Shown: positions 43,862 through 53,141, numbered from the stretch's first letter. The stretch is 57,200 nucleotides of DNA from Pseudomonadota bacterium (GCA_030653935.1 JAURYL010000105.1:1-57200), one strand, 5' to 3'. The notes: a model not told the origin generated them from the sequence alone. Numbers and translations are program-made.

Positions 43862-43871
43862 GCCTTGGGTG

Positions 43872-45968
43872 TCAGAGCTTGAAGCCCGAGACGGATACCT
43901 TCAGTTCATCCGACAACAGCGACAGCTGGCCGATCGAAACCGCGCTGCGACGGGCACCGTCGGAAGCCTGGCCGGTCACCGCGAGAATTTCCCGCATGTT
44001 GTCGGCGATCTGCTGGGCGGTGCCGGTCTGCGCCTGGGTGGCGTCGGAAATGCGCTGGATCAGGCGTGCGAGTTCGTCGGACACCGACTCGATCTCAGCC
44101 AGTGAGTGGCCGGCCGCGTCGGACAGCACGGTTCCTTCCACCACGCCCTGGGTGGAAGTTTCCATCGCGTTCACCGCGTCCTGGGTGTCGCTTTGAATGG
44201 TCTTGACGATGGCGCCGATGCGTCGGGTTGCCTGCGCCGAGCGTTCCGCCAGACGCTGCACTTCTTCCGCGACCACGGTAAAGCCGCGTCCCGCGTCGCC
44301 GGCGGCCGCAGCCTGAATCGCGGCGTTCAGCGCCAGAACGTTGGTCTGTTCGGTAATGTCCGAGATCAGGTCCACGATCTCGCCAATCTCCTGGGAGGAT
44401 TCGCCCAGGCGTTTGATCCGTTTCGAGGTTTCCTGGATCTGGTCGCGGATCGAGTTCATGCCGGCGATGGCGTTACGCACCGAGTTGCCGCCCTTGCGGG
44501 CGGTGGCCAGGGATTGTTCGGCCACGCGGGCGGAGTCGGCGGCGTTTTGCGAGACCTGGACGATGGAGGTGGACATCTGGCCCACCGCTTCACTGGTCTC
44601 CGTGATCTGGCGTGACTGGAGTTCGGCGGCGGCGAGCAGCTCGTCGGAACTGGCGCGCGCCTCGGAGGCGGCCTGGGTGACCTGCTCGGAGGCGCGGTTG
44701 ATGCCCTGCACCAGCAGTCGCAGTTCCTCGATGGCGTAGTTGACCGAGTCGGCGATGGCGCCGGTGATGTTTTCCGTCACCGTCGCCTGTACCGTCAGGT
44801 CGCCATCCGCCAGGTCGCCCATTTCGTTCAGCAGTCGCAGAATGGCGTCCTGGTTGCGCTGGTTTTCCCGCGCGGCTTCCTCGGCGCGGCGGCTCGCCTC
44901 GCCGACGTTGAGCACGCCGAGCAGCATCAGGGCGGCCAGGGCGATCACCGCGAACAGCACCGCGAACAGCAACGAGATGCCGGCGCCCATCGCCTGGTAG
45001 CGCTCGGTAAGCCGCTGGGTCATGGTGAGCAGTTTTTCCGATTCGTCGAACAACTCGCGCGCCGCGCGCTTGGCTTCCACCAGTTGCGGCATGTTCTTGA
45101 GAATGTTGTCGACCTGCTTCTCGAAGGCGTTGAACACCTCGCGCAGTTCCAGCAGTTTCTCGCGCGCATCGGCATCGTTCACCGCGACCACGCCGATTGC
45201 GCCGCTGCCATCGATCAGGCCTTGGAGGACTTCGCGGAAGGTGCGTACGTCCTGGCCGAGCAGATAGGCGGTTTCCGGATTGATCAGGTCGGAGGAGAGG
45301 AGGGCGTTGGCGTTCTTCGCCATGCGCTGGGTCCAGAGGGCCTGCTGGTTGGCGAAGGCGAGCTGCTTGCGTGAATCGGCGGGCAGCAGCGAGATGACCT
45401 GTTCGGCCAGGTCGAGCAGTTCGGCGTTGCGCTGGTTGATTTCGACCAGGGCGCGACTGAGGGTGATCAGCGTGTCCTGCTGGGTGACCAGGGCCTGGAT
45501 GTCCTTTCTGGAAATTTCCCAGCGTTTTTTCAGCTCACCCAGTTCGCCCTGCATCGATCCGGGCGACGAGGGGACGCCGGCACCGCCGTCGACCAGGGTG
45601 CTGAGTCCGTCGGCGAAAGCTTGCCGACTGTCGTCCAGTTGCTTGAACGCGATCTTGTTGCCCAGCACGGCCTGCTGCGCGGTCTTGGTGTAACGCTGCG
45701 AGAGCATCTGCAAACGGGTGGAGATTTCCACGTATTCCGCGCGGTTGCCGATTTGCACCGTGTACCAGACCAAGAGCAGGGCCGCGAGCAGCATGGAAGC
45801 CAGCAGCGACACCACCACGATGGGGTGGCGTTGTTCCGGCGCCAGCTTGCCCAGTAGCGGCAGGCGCGCTGGGTCCAGTGTCATCCAGCGATTCATCAGG
45901 GCGGCGAGGCCCGGCCCGAGGCCGCCGAAAGACTTGCCGATATCGAGTTGCGGCTTATTCATTGCCAT
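43872..45968 (-). CDS. pilJ: PilJ, methyl-accepting chemoreceptor for twitching motility
   Basis: A 698-residue membrane receptor. TM1 lies at about residues 50-71 ([20 protein letters not shown]) and TM2 at about 335-356. A periplasmic double four-helix PilJ-type sensor is between them ([23 protein letters not shown]). A HAMP-like stretch leads to the signalling hairpin tip ([25 protein letters not shown]). It sends stimuli to ChpA via PilI. A GGAGGG RBS precedes the first ATG at 45968. No PilK methyltransferase gene follows. Confidence 0.95.
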   Translation of the reverse strand: MAMNKPQLDIGKSFGGLGPGLAALMNRWMTLDPARLPLLGKLAPEQRHPIVVVSLLASMLLAALLLVWYTVQIGNRAEYVEISTRLQMLSQRYTKTAQQAVLGNKIAFKQLDDSRQAFADGLSTLVDGGAGVPSSPGSMQGELGELKKRWEISRKDIQALVTQQDTLITLSRALVEINQRNAELLDLAEQVISLLPADSRKQLAFANQQALWTQRMAKNANALLSSDLINPETAYLLGQDVRTFREVLQGLIDGSGAIGVVAVNDADAREKLLELREVFNAFEKQVDNILKNMPQLVEAKRAARELFDESEKLLTMTQRLTERYQAMGAGISLLFAVLFAVIALAALMLLGVLNVGEASRRAEEAARENQRNQDAILRLLNEMGDLADGDLTVQATVTENITGAIADSVNYAIEELRLLVQGINRASEQVTQAASEARASSDELLAAAELQSRQITETSEAVGQMSTSIVQVSQNAADSARVAEQSLATARKGGNSVRNAIAGMNSIRDQIQETSKRIKRLGESSQEIGEIVDLISDITEQTNVLALNAAIQAAAAGDAGRGFTVVAEEVQRLAERSAQATRRIGAIVKTIQSDTQDAVNAMETSTQGVVEGTVLSDAAGHSLAEIESVSDELARLIQRISDATQAQTGTAQQIADNMREILAVTGQASDGARRSAVSIGQLSLLSDELKVSVSGFKL

Positions 45969-46020
45969 TGCCTAGTTCCCTCCAGATGTTCCATGCCCCG
46001 CGCTGGCGCGGGGAGTGCTA

Positions 46021-46192
46021 TTTAACCCGGATATTTCATGAATCCTCGCGTGCCCTCGCTGGCCCCTTGTCCGCACAGGAAAGCTTTGCTCAGTCGGGCG
46101 TATGAATAACTACGCCGCTCCTTCGAAAAATTCCCTGTACAAACAATGATCTGCGCGATCATCACGCGAATTCATGAAATATCCGGGTTAAA
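46021..46192. mobile_element. MITE-B: 172-bp element with perfect 23-bp terminal inverted repeats
   Basis: TTTAACCCGGATATTTCATGAAT is written here only in part: the left arm is 46021-46043, starting TTTAACCCGG, and the right arm is 46170-46192, ending CCGGGTTAAA. The arms are perfect inverted copies over 23 bp. The 126-bp interior has no convincing gene. This fits a non-autonomous miniature inverted-repeat transposable element. It lies between pilI and pilJ. A clear target duplication is not visible. Confidence 0.75.
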
Positions 46193-46199
46193 ACCCAAA

Positions 46200-46718
46200 C
46201 TACAAACCTAAACCCGCTTCCAGGAAGGCGGGAGCCGCAACCAGTTTTTCCACATCGAGTTCTACCCATGCCTGACCATCCTGGCCCCGCCAGTGAGCGG
46301 CGGCCCAGGGCGATCCATCGGCCGGCGTCGGTTCGGGCAACAAGCTCTCGACGGCGCGCAAGCCGAGTGTGCGTTCGATGCGCAGGGCGGCGTTGACGCC
46401 GTAGCGAGGATGCGCCAGCAGCAGATGCGCCTCGCCCTGCGGCAGCGCTTCCGCCAAGTTCAGAAAGGCGCCGAGGTCGGTGCAGCCATAAAGCGCGCCG
46501 CGCACGCTGGCGACGCCGGCGAACCAGGGTTGCACCCAGGGCACCGCGATCAGTTCCGGCACCGTGACCACTTCGTTGATCTGCTCCAGACTGACCAGCC
46601 AGTTGCGGCCACCGATGATGAAACCGAGCTTGGAGGAGGGCCCGGTCGCCGCTTCCGCTGCCTTGAGCTTTTCGGCGAGCTGGGTCTGAAAATCCCGGAG
46701 GCTTTGCTTGTCCTTCAT
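46200..46718 (-). CDS. pilI: PilI, CheW-like coupling protein
   Basis: A 172-residue CheW-type adaptor linking PilJ to ChpA. The CheW domain runs from 'GFIIGGRNWLVSLEQINEVVTVPELIAVPWVQPWFAGVASVRGALYGCTDL' to the end. ATG 46718 (MKDKQSLRDFQ) was chosen; the same frame extends upstream through the MITE-A copy but that part is repeat sequence. The C-terminal end stops eight bases from the MITE-B element. Confidence 0.9.
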   Translation of the reverse strand: MKDKQSLRDFQTQLAEKLKAAEAATGPSSKLGFIIGGRNWLVSLEQINEVVTVPELIAVPWVQPWFAGVASVRGALYGCTDLGAFLNLAEALPQGEAHLLLAHPRYGVNAALRIERTLGLRAVESLLPEPTPADGSPWAAAHWRGQDGQAWVELDVEKLVAAPAFLEAGLGL

Positions 46719-46741
46719 GAGTGGGCCGCCACTTACTGGCC

Positions 46742-46907
46742 TAAGGGGCCGTAAACGAATAACCAGAACGTTCTGGCTGCGCTGGTGGGCGCGCCGCGGC
46801 GTTGCCGGTCGCTTGCAGGGGGGTGGCCATGCCGCGCGCCCGGCGCCTTGCGGCACATCCCGCCAGCACACCCATAATCGTCCAAATTATTCATTTACGG
46901 CCCCTAA
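46742..46907. mobile_element. MITE-A-like element, copy 2 (pilI-pilH junction)
   Basis: About 166 bp. The left end is AGGGGCCGTAAACGAATAAC and the right end is ATTATTCATTTACGGCCCCT, inverted copies over about 18 of 20 bases. The core is near-identical to copy 1 in its right half. The TAA stop of pilH (46887-46889) is part of the right terminal repeat, so the element has supplied the end of that gene. Confidence 0.65.
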
Positions 46908-47264
46908 TGCCTTGATCTTGGCCAGCAATGCCTCGGCCACGATGGGTTTCACCAGATAGTCGATGGCGCCCTGGCGCAGACCCCAGACCCGGTCGGTCTC
47001 CTGATTCTTGGTGGTGCACATGATGACCGGGATGGCCTTCGTCGACGGATCGCGCGAGAGCATGCGGGTGGCCTGGAAACCATTGAGGCCGGGCATCACC
47101 ACATCCATCAGGATGAGATCGGGTTTTTCCTGCTTGGCCTTGGCGACGCCTTCCTCGCCGGTTTCGGCGGCGACGATTTCAAAGCCGTTTTTGCGCAGGA
47201 GATCAGTCAGGAAATACCGTTCCGTGGGCGAATCGTCCACGACCAGGATGGTCTTGATCGTCAT
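46887..47264 (-). CDS. pilH: PilH, response regulator for twitching motility
   Basis: A 125-residue CheY-like receiver: 'TILVVDDSPTERYFL', phospho-acceptor Asp in 'LILMDVVMPGLNGFQ', and 'IDYLVKPI' with the conserved Lys. PilH regulates pilus retraction with PilG. ATG 47264 follows AGAGGAA; the frame could start nine codons earlier but overlaps pilG. The last codons (AVNE and stop) come from the terminal repeat of the MITE-A copy, so the C-terminus may have been altered at insertion. Confidence 0.93.
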   Translation of the reverse strand: MTIKTILVVDDSPTERYFLTDLLRKNGFEIVAAETGEEGVAKAKQEKPDLILMDVVMPGLNGFQATRMLSRDPSTKAIPVIMCTTKNQETDRVWGLRQGAIDYLVKPIVAEALLAKIKALGAVNE

Positions 47265-47287
47265 GGTGTTCCTCTGGGTTTTTAGAA

Positions 47288-47683
47288 TCATTCGGCGCGC
47301 GTACGATGGCGGCGCACGGCGTCGAGCAGGGTGTCCTTGGTGAACGGCTTGGTCAGGTATTCATCCGAGCCGACCATGCGGCCGCGCGCGCGGTCGAACA
47401 GGCCGTCCTTGCTCGAGAGCATGATCACCGGGGTCTCGCGGAAACGAGGGTTTTTCTTGATCAGCGCGCAGGTCTGATAGCCATCCAGGCGCGGCATCAT
47501 GATGTCGACGAAGATCACCTGGGGCAGATGGTCGGCGATTTTGGCCAGGGCGTCGAAACCATCCTCGGCGAGAATCACCTCGCAGCCGGTTTGCAGCAGA
47601 AAGATTTCGGCGCTACGACGAATGGTATTGCTGTCGTCGATCACCATCACCTTGGTGCCCGCCAGATTGTTGGTATTGTCCAC
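47288..47683 (-). CDS. pilG: PilG, response regulator for twitching motility
   Basis: A 131-residue CheY-like receiver with 'VMVIDDSNTIRRSAEIFL', Asp in 'IFVDIMMPRLDGYQTC', and 'DEYLTKPFTKD'. PilG promotes pilus extension via PilB in studied systems. It heads the pilG-pilH-pilI-pilJ-chpA string. 'SNTIRRSAEIFLLQTGCEVILAEDGFDALAKI' is highly typical of PilG. Confidence 0.96.
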   Translation of the reverse strand: MDNTNNLAGTKVMVIDDSNTIRRSAEIFLLQTGCEVILAEDGFDALAKIADHLPQVIFVDIMMPRLDGYQTCALIKKNPRFRETPVIMLSSKDGLFDRARGRMVGSDEYLTKPFTKDTLLDAVRRHRTRAE

Positions 47684-47706
47684 TCCGCTCTCCGCTTTTG
47701 TTCAGT

Positions 47707-48906
47707 TCAGGAGCCTTGTTGTGTCGGGTAGCCCGCCGCTTTCCAGGCCGGGAGGCCGGTGCGGAACCAGTAGACCCGCTTGAAGCCGCGTTTCACCATG
47801 TAGCGCGCGGCCTTATAGCTGAACCAGCATTCGGCGCCATTGCACTGGAAGATCATGGCCGCGTTCTTGTCTTGCGGAAGTTTGCTCAGATCGAAGCGGT
47901 CGACGCCGTCGTCGTATTCCACTTCCTTGGGGCTGTTCAACTCGTAGGGCACGCTGATCGATCCGGGAATGTAGCCGGCGCGCCGGTGCGCCAGGGGGCG
48001 TACGTCGATCAACGGCGCGCCTTGGGCCATGAGTTGCTTGACCTGTTCGGCGGTCGGGATGGTGGCCCCTGGCAGGGTTTCCGGCGTGTAGAAGCCGCGC
48101 GTGGCGACGTGTTCGAAATCGATCGCGTCGGCGGGATCGAAGGCACCGAACTTGACCCGGGTCAGGCGTTTTTCCAGGTCCTTGTCGAGGCGGGTGAAGG
48201 CGGAGCGGATCTTGTCCTTCACGCCGGCGTCGAGTTTGTCGCTGACCACCACGCCGGCGGCGGGAACCTGGGCGAAAGTTTTCACCATCACCGCGTTCTT
48301 GTCGCGCGCGATCCAGTCGCGGGCGACGTCTTCCTTCATCGCTGCGAGATCGGCCTGGCCGATGTCCATGGCATAGAGCACGGCGCCGTATTGGGTCATG
48401 TGCATGGTGCGGCGGAAATAGCTGGAGGGTGACAGGCCGAGGGCGTTCATCTCGCCCTTGAACAGGTAACTCACCAGGGATTCCTGGTGCGGCAGGGCAA
48501 TGCGCTTGCCGCGCGCGTCTTCGAGAGATTTGATGTTCGCGGTCTTGCGCGCGACCAGCACCATGCCGGTGTTGGCCTCGGTCTTCGCGACCGGGGTATA
48601 GCCGTTGCGCATGGCCAGCCCGACCAGTTGCGCGGGCGCGAGCAGCATGGAGAAGGAGTTGGTGCGGATGCGTTCGCCGACGCGCTCGGCATTCTGGGTC
48701 ATCACCAGTTTGACCGGCTGGCCAATGGCGCCGGAAAGGTATTTGGCGAGGTCGTTGAAAACGCTTTGGGTGCCCATGTGGTCACGTTCCTGGTCGTAAT
48801 CCAGTGTGACGTTGAGCAGCAGCTCTTCTCTTGCGTGGGCATTGACGGTCAGGACGGCCGTGAACAGGATGACGAGGGTGGCGATTATCCGGCGCATGTA
48901 ATTCAT
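47707..48906 (-). CDS. PhnD-like solute-binding protein fused to a rhodanese domain
   Basis: A 399-residue exported protein. After the signal peptide (ends near NAHA) comes a phosphate/phosphonate-type periplasmic binding domain ('LNVTLDYDQERDHMGTQSVFNDLAKYLSGAIGQPVKLV', 'GMVLVARKTANIKSLEDARGKRIALPHQESL'). From about residue 290 there is a rhodanese domain ('APLIDVRPLAHRRAGYIPGSISVPYELNSP') with the active loop CNGAEC (Cys355, Cys360). No ABC permease or ATPase gene is beside it. Sulfur or selenium oxyanion capture is possible but unproved. ATG 48897 is an alternative start. Confidence 0.85.
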   Translation of the reverse strand: MNYMRRIIATLVILFTAVLTVNAHAREELLLNVTLDYDQERDHMGTQSVFNDLAKYLSGAIGQPVKLVMTQNAERVGERIRTNSFSMLLAPAQLVGLAMRNGYTPVAKTEANTGMVLVARKTANIKSLEDARGKRIALPHQESLVSYLFKGEMNALGLSPSSYFRRTMHMTQYGAVLYAMDIGQADLAAMKEDVARDWIARDKNAVMVKTFAQVPAAGVVVSDKLDAGVKDKIRSAFTRLDKDLEKRLTRVKFGAFDPADAIDFEHVATRGFYTPETLPGATIPTAEQVKQLMAQGAPLIDVRPLAHRRAGYIPGSISVPYELNSPKEVEYDDGVDRFDLSKLPQDKNAAMIFQCNGAECWFSYKAARYMVKRGFKRVYWFRTGLPAWKAAGYPTQQGS

Positions 48907-48979
48907 TCCTCCATTATGTTCGCCGCTCTACTCCTCCCTGGAGCAAACGGCTGTGGCGTGCATTCTGTACGGATAGCAA

Positions 48980-49150
48980 TCAAATTGCCACCATCTCGAA
49001 ATCATCCTTGCGGGCGCCGCATTCCGGGCAGGCCCAGTTCGGCGGCACATCCTGCCAGCGGGTTCCCGGTGCGATCCCCTCATCCGGGCAGCCTTTCGCC
49101 TCGTCGTAGAGGTAGCCGCAGAGCAGGCACATCCAGGTTCGGTATTCCAT
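48980..49150 (-). CDS. Rubredoxin
   Basis: A 56-residue electron carrier with one Fe(Cys)4 site made of CLLC-G and CPEC-G pairs, plus the family phrase '[31 protein letters not shown]'. It starts at 49150 (MEYRTW); an upstream extension in frame is not part of the family. It is divergent from thiD. Small rubredoxins next to thiD are a recurring gene arrangement in proteobacteria. Confidence 0.95.
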   Translation of the reverse strand: MEYRTWMCLLCGYLYDEAKGCPDEGIAPGTRWQDVPPNWACPECGARKDDFEMVAI

Positions 49151-49218
49151 GGGCGGAAGTGGGATAGTACTTATGTAATAAGATCGCATTCTGCCCCGCC
49201 AATTGGATAACGCCAAGC

Positions 49219-50091
49219 ATGTCCCTCTCGGATTCCAGTTCATTTTCCACACCGCCCCCGCCCATCGTGCTGGTTTTCGCCGGCACTGATCCGACCGGTG
49301 GCGCCGGCCTCCAGGCCGATATCCTTACCCTGGCCAGTCTTGGTTGCCATCCGCTCTCTGTCGTCACCGCCGTTACCGTGCAGGACACCATTGGTGTGGA
49401 CGACTATCTACCGATGGATCCGGAGTGGATCGTCGACCAGGCGCGTAGTGTCCTCGAGGACATGCCGGTAGCAGCGATCAAGATCGGCATGATCGGCAGT
49501 GTCGAGGCCGTCGCCGCCATCGCCGAAGTGGTTTCCGACTATCCCGACATTCCCCTGGTGCTCGATCCCGTGCTCAGTTCCGGGCGCGGTGATCCGCTCG
49601 CCAACGAGGAATTGATGGCCGCCCTGATCGACCTGCTGCTGCCGCAGACCACGGTGCTGACGCCCAACAGCATCGAGGCGCGCCGCCTCGCGGAAGAGCC
49701 GGAAGATGATGATGAAGAGGACGAAGGCGGGGAAGCGGACGCGCGCGACACCTCCGATCTGGCCGTTTGTGCCCGCCACCTGATCGATATGGGCTGTGAG
49801 TTCGTGCTGATCACCGGTGCCCACGAGCAGGGCGCGCAGGTGGTGAACACGCTCTACAACACCCGTGGTGTCATGGACGCCCAGGCGTGGGAGCGTTTGC
49901 CCGGTTCCTACCACGGCTCCGGCTGCACCCTGGCCTCGGCGCTGGCCGGTTTTCTCGCGCTCGGCCAGGATGTGGCCGAGGCGGCGAGGGAGGCGCAGGC
50001 CTACACCTGGCAGACCCTGAAGCACGGCTATCGGCCCGGCATGGGCCAGTTCATCCCGGATCGCATGTATTGGGTGCATGGTGACGAGTAG
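49219..50091 (+). CDS. thiD: ThiD, hydroxymethylpyrimidine/phosphomethylpyrimidine kinase
   Basis: A 290-residue thiamine-pathway kinase that makes HMP pyrophosphate from HMP phosphate. Motifs: '[19 protein letters not shown]' near the N-terminus and '[15 protein letters not shown]' with the catalytic Cys236. Between residues about 159 and 179 there is an acidic insertion ([19 protein letters not shown]), unusual for the family and probably a surface loop. No TPP riboswitch is visible in the 68-bp gap to rubredoxin. thiE overlaps the stop. Confidence 0.95.
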   Translation: MSLSDSSSFSTPPPPIVLVFAGTDPTGGAGLQADILTLASLGCHPLSVVTAVTVQDTIGVDDYLPMDPEWIVDQARSVLEDMPVAAIKIGMIGSVEAVAAIAEVVSDYPDIPLVLDPVLSSGRGDPLANEELMAALIDLLLPQTTVLTPNSIEARRLAEEPEDDDEEDEGGEADARDTSDLAVCARHLIDMGCEFVLITGAHEQGAQVVNTLYNTRGVMDAQAWERLPGSYHGSGCTLASALAGFLALGQDVAEAAREAQAYTWQTLKHGYRPGMGQFIPDRMYWVHGDE

Positions 50092-50758
50092 GAGCGCCGC
50101 TTGCGGCGCGAATACGCGTAGCGGCCTGCGTGGCCTCTACGCAATCACCCCCGACTGGGCCGACACTCGCCGGCTGATCACCGTCAGCGAGGCCATCCTG
50201 GCCGGTGGCTGCCGCATCCTGCAATACCGCAACAAGAGCGCGAGCGATTGTCACCGCCAGGAGCAGGGGGTGGCGCTGCGCGGCCTGACCCGGCGTTTCG
50301 ATGCCTTGCTGATCATCAACGACGATGCCGACCTGGCCCTTTTTACCGAGGCCGATGGTGCGCATCTGGGCGAGGAGGATGGCGAACTGGCCGCCGCCCG
50401 CGCGCGCATGGGGCGCGGCGCCATCCTCGGCGCCTCCTGCTATCAGAGCCTGGACCTGGCGCGGAGATTGGCCAAAAGCGCGGCGCGGGCCGGCGCCGAT
50501 TACCTTGCCTTCGGCAGTTTCTTCGCTTCGCCCACCAAACCCCTGGCGCGGCGCGCCGATCCGGCTCTGCTCAATGCTGCACGGCGGGAATTCGGTTTGC
50601 CGGTATGTGCCATCGGCGGCATCACGCTGGATAATGCCGCCTCTCTGCTCGCCGCTGGCGCCGACATGCTGGCCGTGATCAGCGCCCTGTACGATGCCGC
50701 CGACCCCCAGCGGGCCACCGAACGATTCATCCAGCTATTCGAGGACAACACACCATGA
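50078..50758 (+). CDS. thiE: ThiE, thiamine-phosphate synthase
   Basis: A 226-residue TIM-barrel enzyme joining HMP-PP and thiazole phosphate. Motifs: 'GLYAITPDW', '[11 protein letters not shown]', '[33 protein letters not shown]', '[16 protein letters not shown]' and '[30 protein letters not shown]'. The listed ATG overlaps thiD, and the first ~16 residues are encoded by a REP-like palindrome; no other start is visible before the core. The end overlaps hemL by four bases. Confidence 0.95.
   Translation: MVTSRSAACGANTRSGLRGLYAITPDWADTRRLITVSEAILAGGCRILQYRNKSASDCHRQEQGVALRGLTRRFDALLIINDDADLALFTEADGAHLGEEDGELAAARARMGRGAILGASCYQSLDLARRLAKSAARAGADYLAFGSFFASPTKPLARRADPALLNAARREFGLPVCAIGGITLDNAASLLAAGADMLAVISALYDAADPQRATERFIQLFEDNTP
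50088..50110. repeat. REP-like palindrome at the thiD stop codon
   Basis: GTAG (50088-50091, containing the thiD stop TAG) is followed by GAGCGCCGC-TT-GCGGCGCG (stem GCGCCGC 50094-50100 with GCGGCGC 50103-50109). It lies within the N-terminal coding part of thiE, so it is translated. Confidence 0.55.
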
Positions 50759-52038
50759 GTTCCCGCAACGACCAACTGTTCGAACAATCCCGGAAAGTCA
50801 TCCCCGGCGGCGTCAATTCGCCGGTCCGCGCCTTTCGTTCCGTCGGCGGCACGCCGCGCTTCTTCACGAAAGGGCAGGGCAGTCGGGTCTGGGACGCGGA
50901 TGGAAAAAGCTATCTCGACTACGTCGGTTCCTGGGGGCCGCTGATCCTCGGCCACGCCGACGCGGACGTGGTGCGCGCGGTCCAGGACGCCGCCACGCTC
51001 GGTCTGTCTTTCGGCGCGCCGACGGAAATGGAACTGGTGATGGCCGAGAAACTGGTCGCCATGCTGCCCAGTATCGAAATGGTGCGACTGGTCAGTTCCG
51101 GCACCGAAGCCACCATGAGCGCCATTCGCCTGGCGCGTGGCCATACCGGCCGCGACACCCTGGTCAAGTTCGAGGGTTGCTACCACGGCCATGCCGACAG
51201 CTTGCTGGTGAAGGCCGGTTCCGGCCTGCTCACCTTCGGCCAGCCGAGTTCCGCCGGCGTACCGGCCGACTGCTCCGGCCACACTCTGGTGCTGGATTAC
51301 AACGACATCGACCAGGTGAACGCCCTGTTCGCCGAAAAGGGCGACGAGATCGCCTGCGTCATCGTCGAAGCGGTGGCCGGCAACATGAATCTGATCAAGC
51401 CTGCGCCCGGCTTCCTGGAAGCCCTGCGCGAGAACTGCACCAAACACGGCGCCGTGCTGATTTTCGACGAAGTGATGACCGGCTTCCGCGTCGGCCTCGG
51501 TTGCGTCCAGGGCCTCTACGGCATCACTCCCGACCTCACCACGCTGGGCAAGGTGATCGGCGGCGGCATGCCGGTGGGCGCCTTCGGCGGTAGCAGCAAG
51601 ATCATGAACAAGATGGCGCCGCTCGGCCCCGTCTACCAGGCCGGAACCCTCTCCGGCAACCCGGTGGCGGTGGCAGCCGGCCTCAAGACCCTGGAGAAGA
51701 TTTCCGCGCCCGGCTTTTTCGAGGCGCTGACCAGCCAAACCCGTCGCCTTGTCGATGGCATCAATAGCGCCGCCCGCGACGCCGGCATCAATGCCTGCGC
51801 CGATTCCGTCGGCGGCATGTTCGGCATCTACTTTCGCGCCACGCCGCCCACTTCCTACGCCGAGGTGATGGACAGCGACAAGGACGGCTTCAACCGCTTC
51901 TTCCACCTGATGTTGCTGGAAGGCGTCTATCTGGCGCCCTCCGCCTTCGAGGCCGGCTTCGTCTCCGCCGCGCACACGGACGCAGACATCGACGCCACGG
52001 TGGCGGCGGCCGGCCGCTGCTTCGAAAAACTGTTGTAG
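50755..52038 (+). CDS. hemL: HemL, glutamate-1-semialdehyde 2,1-aminomutase
   Basis: A 427-residue PLP enzyme producing 5-aminolevulinate for heme. Motifs: '[21 protein letters not shown]', '[16 protein letters not shown]', '[12 protein letters not shown]', and the PLP lysine Lys266 in '[16 protein letters not shown]'. The length is normal. The start ATG overlaps the thiE stop. Its stop codon TAG is part of a GTAG-headed palindrome. Confidence 0.98.
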   Translation: MSSRNDQLFEQSRKVIPGGVNSPVRAFRSVGGTPRFFTKGQGSRVWDADGKSYLDYVGSWGPLILGHADADVVRAVQDAATLGLSFGAPTEMELVMAEKLVAMLPSIEMVRLVSSGTEATMSAIRLARGHTGRDTLVKFEGCYHGHADSLLVKAGSGLLTFGQPSSAGVPADCSGHTLVLDYNDIDQVNALFAEKGDEIACVIVEAVAGNMNLIKPAPGFLEALRENCTKHGAVLIFDEVMTGFRVGLGCVQGLYGITPDLTTLGKVIGGGMPVGAFGGSSKIMNKMAPLGPVYQAGTLSGNPVAVAAGLKTLEKISAPGFFEALTSQTRRLVDGINSAARDAGINACADSVGGMFGIYFRATPPTSYAEVMDSDKDGFNRFFHLMLLEGVYLAPSAFEAGFVSAAHTDADIDATVAAAGRCFEKLL

Positions 52039-52057
52039 CGCAGGCTTCCAGCCTGCG
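52035..52057. repeat. REP-like palindrome at the hemL stop codon
   Basis: GTAG (52035-52038, its TAG is the hemL stop) is followed by CGCAGGC-TTCCA-GCCTGCG (52039-52057). The hairpin lies between hemL and the next gene and might act as a weak attenuator. Confidence 0.6.
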
Positions 52058-52067
52058 TTGTTCAACC

Positions 52068-53141
52068 ATGATCGAAGACCTCTCCCCCGAAGACAGTTTC
52101 CGCCTGCAAGTCCTGCTCGCGCAGGACCTGAAAGCGGTGCGGATCGAGGAGGCCGAAGCCCATCCGATCCTGCATGCGCTGACCGGCCAGGGCGAGGCAA
52201 GCATTCCCCTGAATCCCAACTGCCGCCTGGATAAATACCTGCGGCACGTCCGCGAACTGCTGTCCGGCCATGCCCTCGGCTCGCCAGGCGGATACCCGGT
52301 CTTTCTCAGCCGCTGGACCCGGCACGGCCAGATGGAAGGCCTCAACCTCGGCCGTCTGTTGCTCACCGGCGAACCGGAAGCGGTGGTGGCCGTGGTGCAT
52401 TCCCCCGGGTTGAACGATGAACTGGCGCGCCATGCCTGGTGGGCGCAACCGTCCATCGAGAACGCGCGGCTGATGCTCTCCCGGGAGAAGGTCGCGCAAG
52501 GCGCGATGGGGCCGGTGCTGGCGGATTTCCTGGTCGAACACCTGCCGTTCCTGCAGGACGAACACCTGGACATCATGGATACCGTGATCGTTCTGCTCTA
52601 TTCCCGGGCGCTGAACGAAGCCAATCGCGAGGCCATCTGGCGGCGCGGCAAGCGCAGCAACACGCATTACGTCGCGTTTCTTGAAGTGGCGGGCTGGGAC
52701 GAACCGCAACCCTTGCCCCTGCCGTTGCCGGCGCGCGCCGACCTGGAGTTGCGACTCGCCGACCTGGCGCCGCTACTGGAAGTGGGAGATTCCGCCGCCA
52801 ATGCCCTGGCGCGCGCGCTGGCCGCCCAGGGCCAGACCTTCCTCGCCGCCGTCGCCGAAATTCTGGAACGGCCGGAAACCCAGGAAGTGGTCAACCGCAC
52901 CCTGAACGCCGTCGGCCGCTATTTCAGCATGGGTGGCCGGGGGCCGGCCGAATCGCGGATGAACGTCTGCCAGGCGCTGGAACCGCAACTGGAAGCCGCC
53001 GCGCGGCTGGCCGCGATGAGCGCGGAAGCGGTGACGCCGGTCTTCGCCCGCAGCACCGCCATCGGCTCGCTGATGCGGCGCAAGATCGAACCGGTGATCA
53101 GCGGGGTGTTGGCGGATACCCGGCTGCTGCGCGGCGAGTAG
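52068..53141 (+). CDS. DsrS-like protein (putative sulfur-metabolism protein)
   Basis: A 357-residue soluble protein. The beginning 'MIEDLSPEDSFRLQVLLAQDLKAVRIEEAEAHPILHALTGQGEASIPLNPN' and 'YLRHVRELLSGHALGSPGGYPVFLSRWTRHGQM' recall, from memory, proteins annotated as sulfur reduction protein DsrS in sulfur-oxidising bacteria. It has no cofactor motif that I can see. No dsr genes are nearby, and its position after hemL is a known alternative context. The function is uncertain; no membrane segment is present. The stop TAG is also part of a GTAG palindrome. Confidence 0.5.
   Translation: MIEDLSPEDSFRLQVLLAQDLKAVRIEEAEAHPILHALTGQGEASIPLNPNCRLDKYLRHVRELLSGHALGSPGGYPVFLSRWTRHGQMEGLNLGRLLLTGEPEAVVAVVHSPGLNDELARHAWWAQPSIENARLMLSREKVAQGAMGPVLADFLVEHLPFLQDEHLDIMDTVIVLLYSRALNEANREAIWRRGKRSNTHYVAFLEVAGWDEPQPLPLPLPARADLELRLADLAPLLEVGDSAANALARALAAQGQTFLAAVAEILERPETQEVVNRTLNAVGRYFSMGGRGPAESRMNVCQALEPQLEAAARLAAMSAEAVTPVFARSTAIGSLMRRKIEPVISGVLADTRLLRGE

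Noticed and set aside
46200-46871. Longer pilI from 46871 and longer chpA from 43810
   Set aside because: The extra N-terminal parts are translated MITE-A sequence, similar to each other and not to CheW or ChpA proteins.
49151-49218. TPP riboswitch before thiD
   Set aside because: The gap is 68 bp and lacks the conserved TPP-binding core.
50500-52200. A 566-residue minus-strand frame opposite hemL
   Set aside because: Gly/His/Gln-rich antisense shadow; hemL is unmistakable on the other strand.
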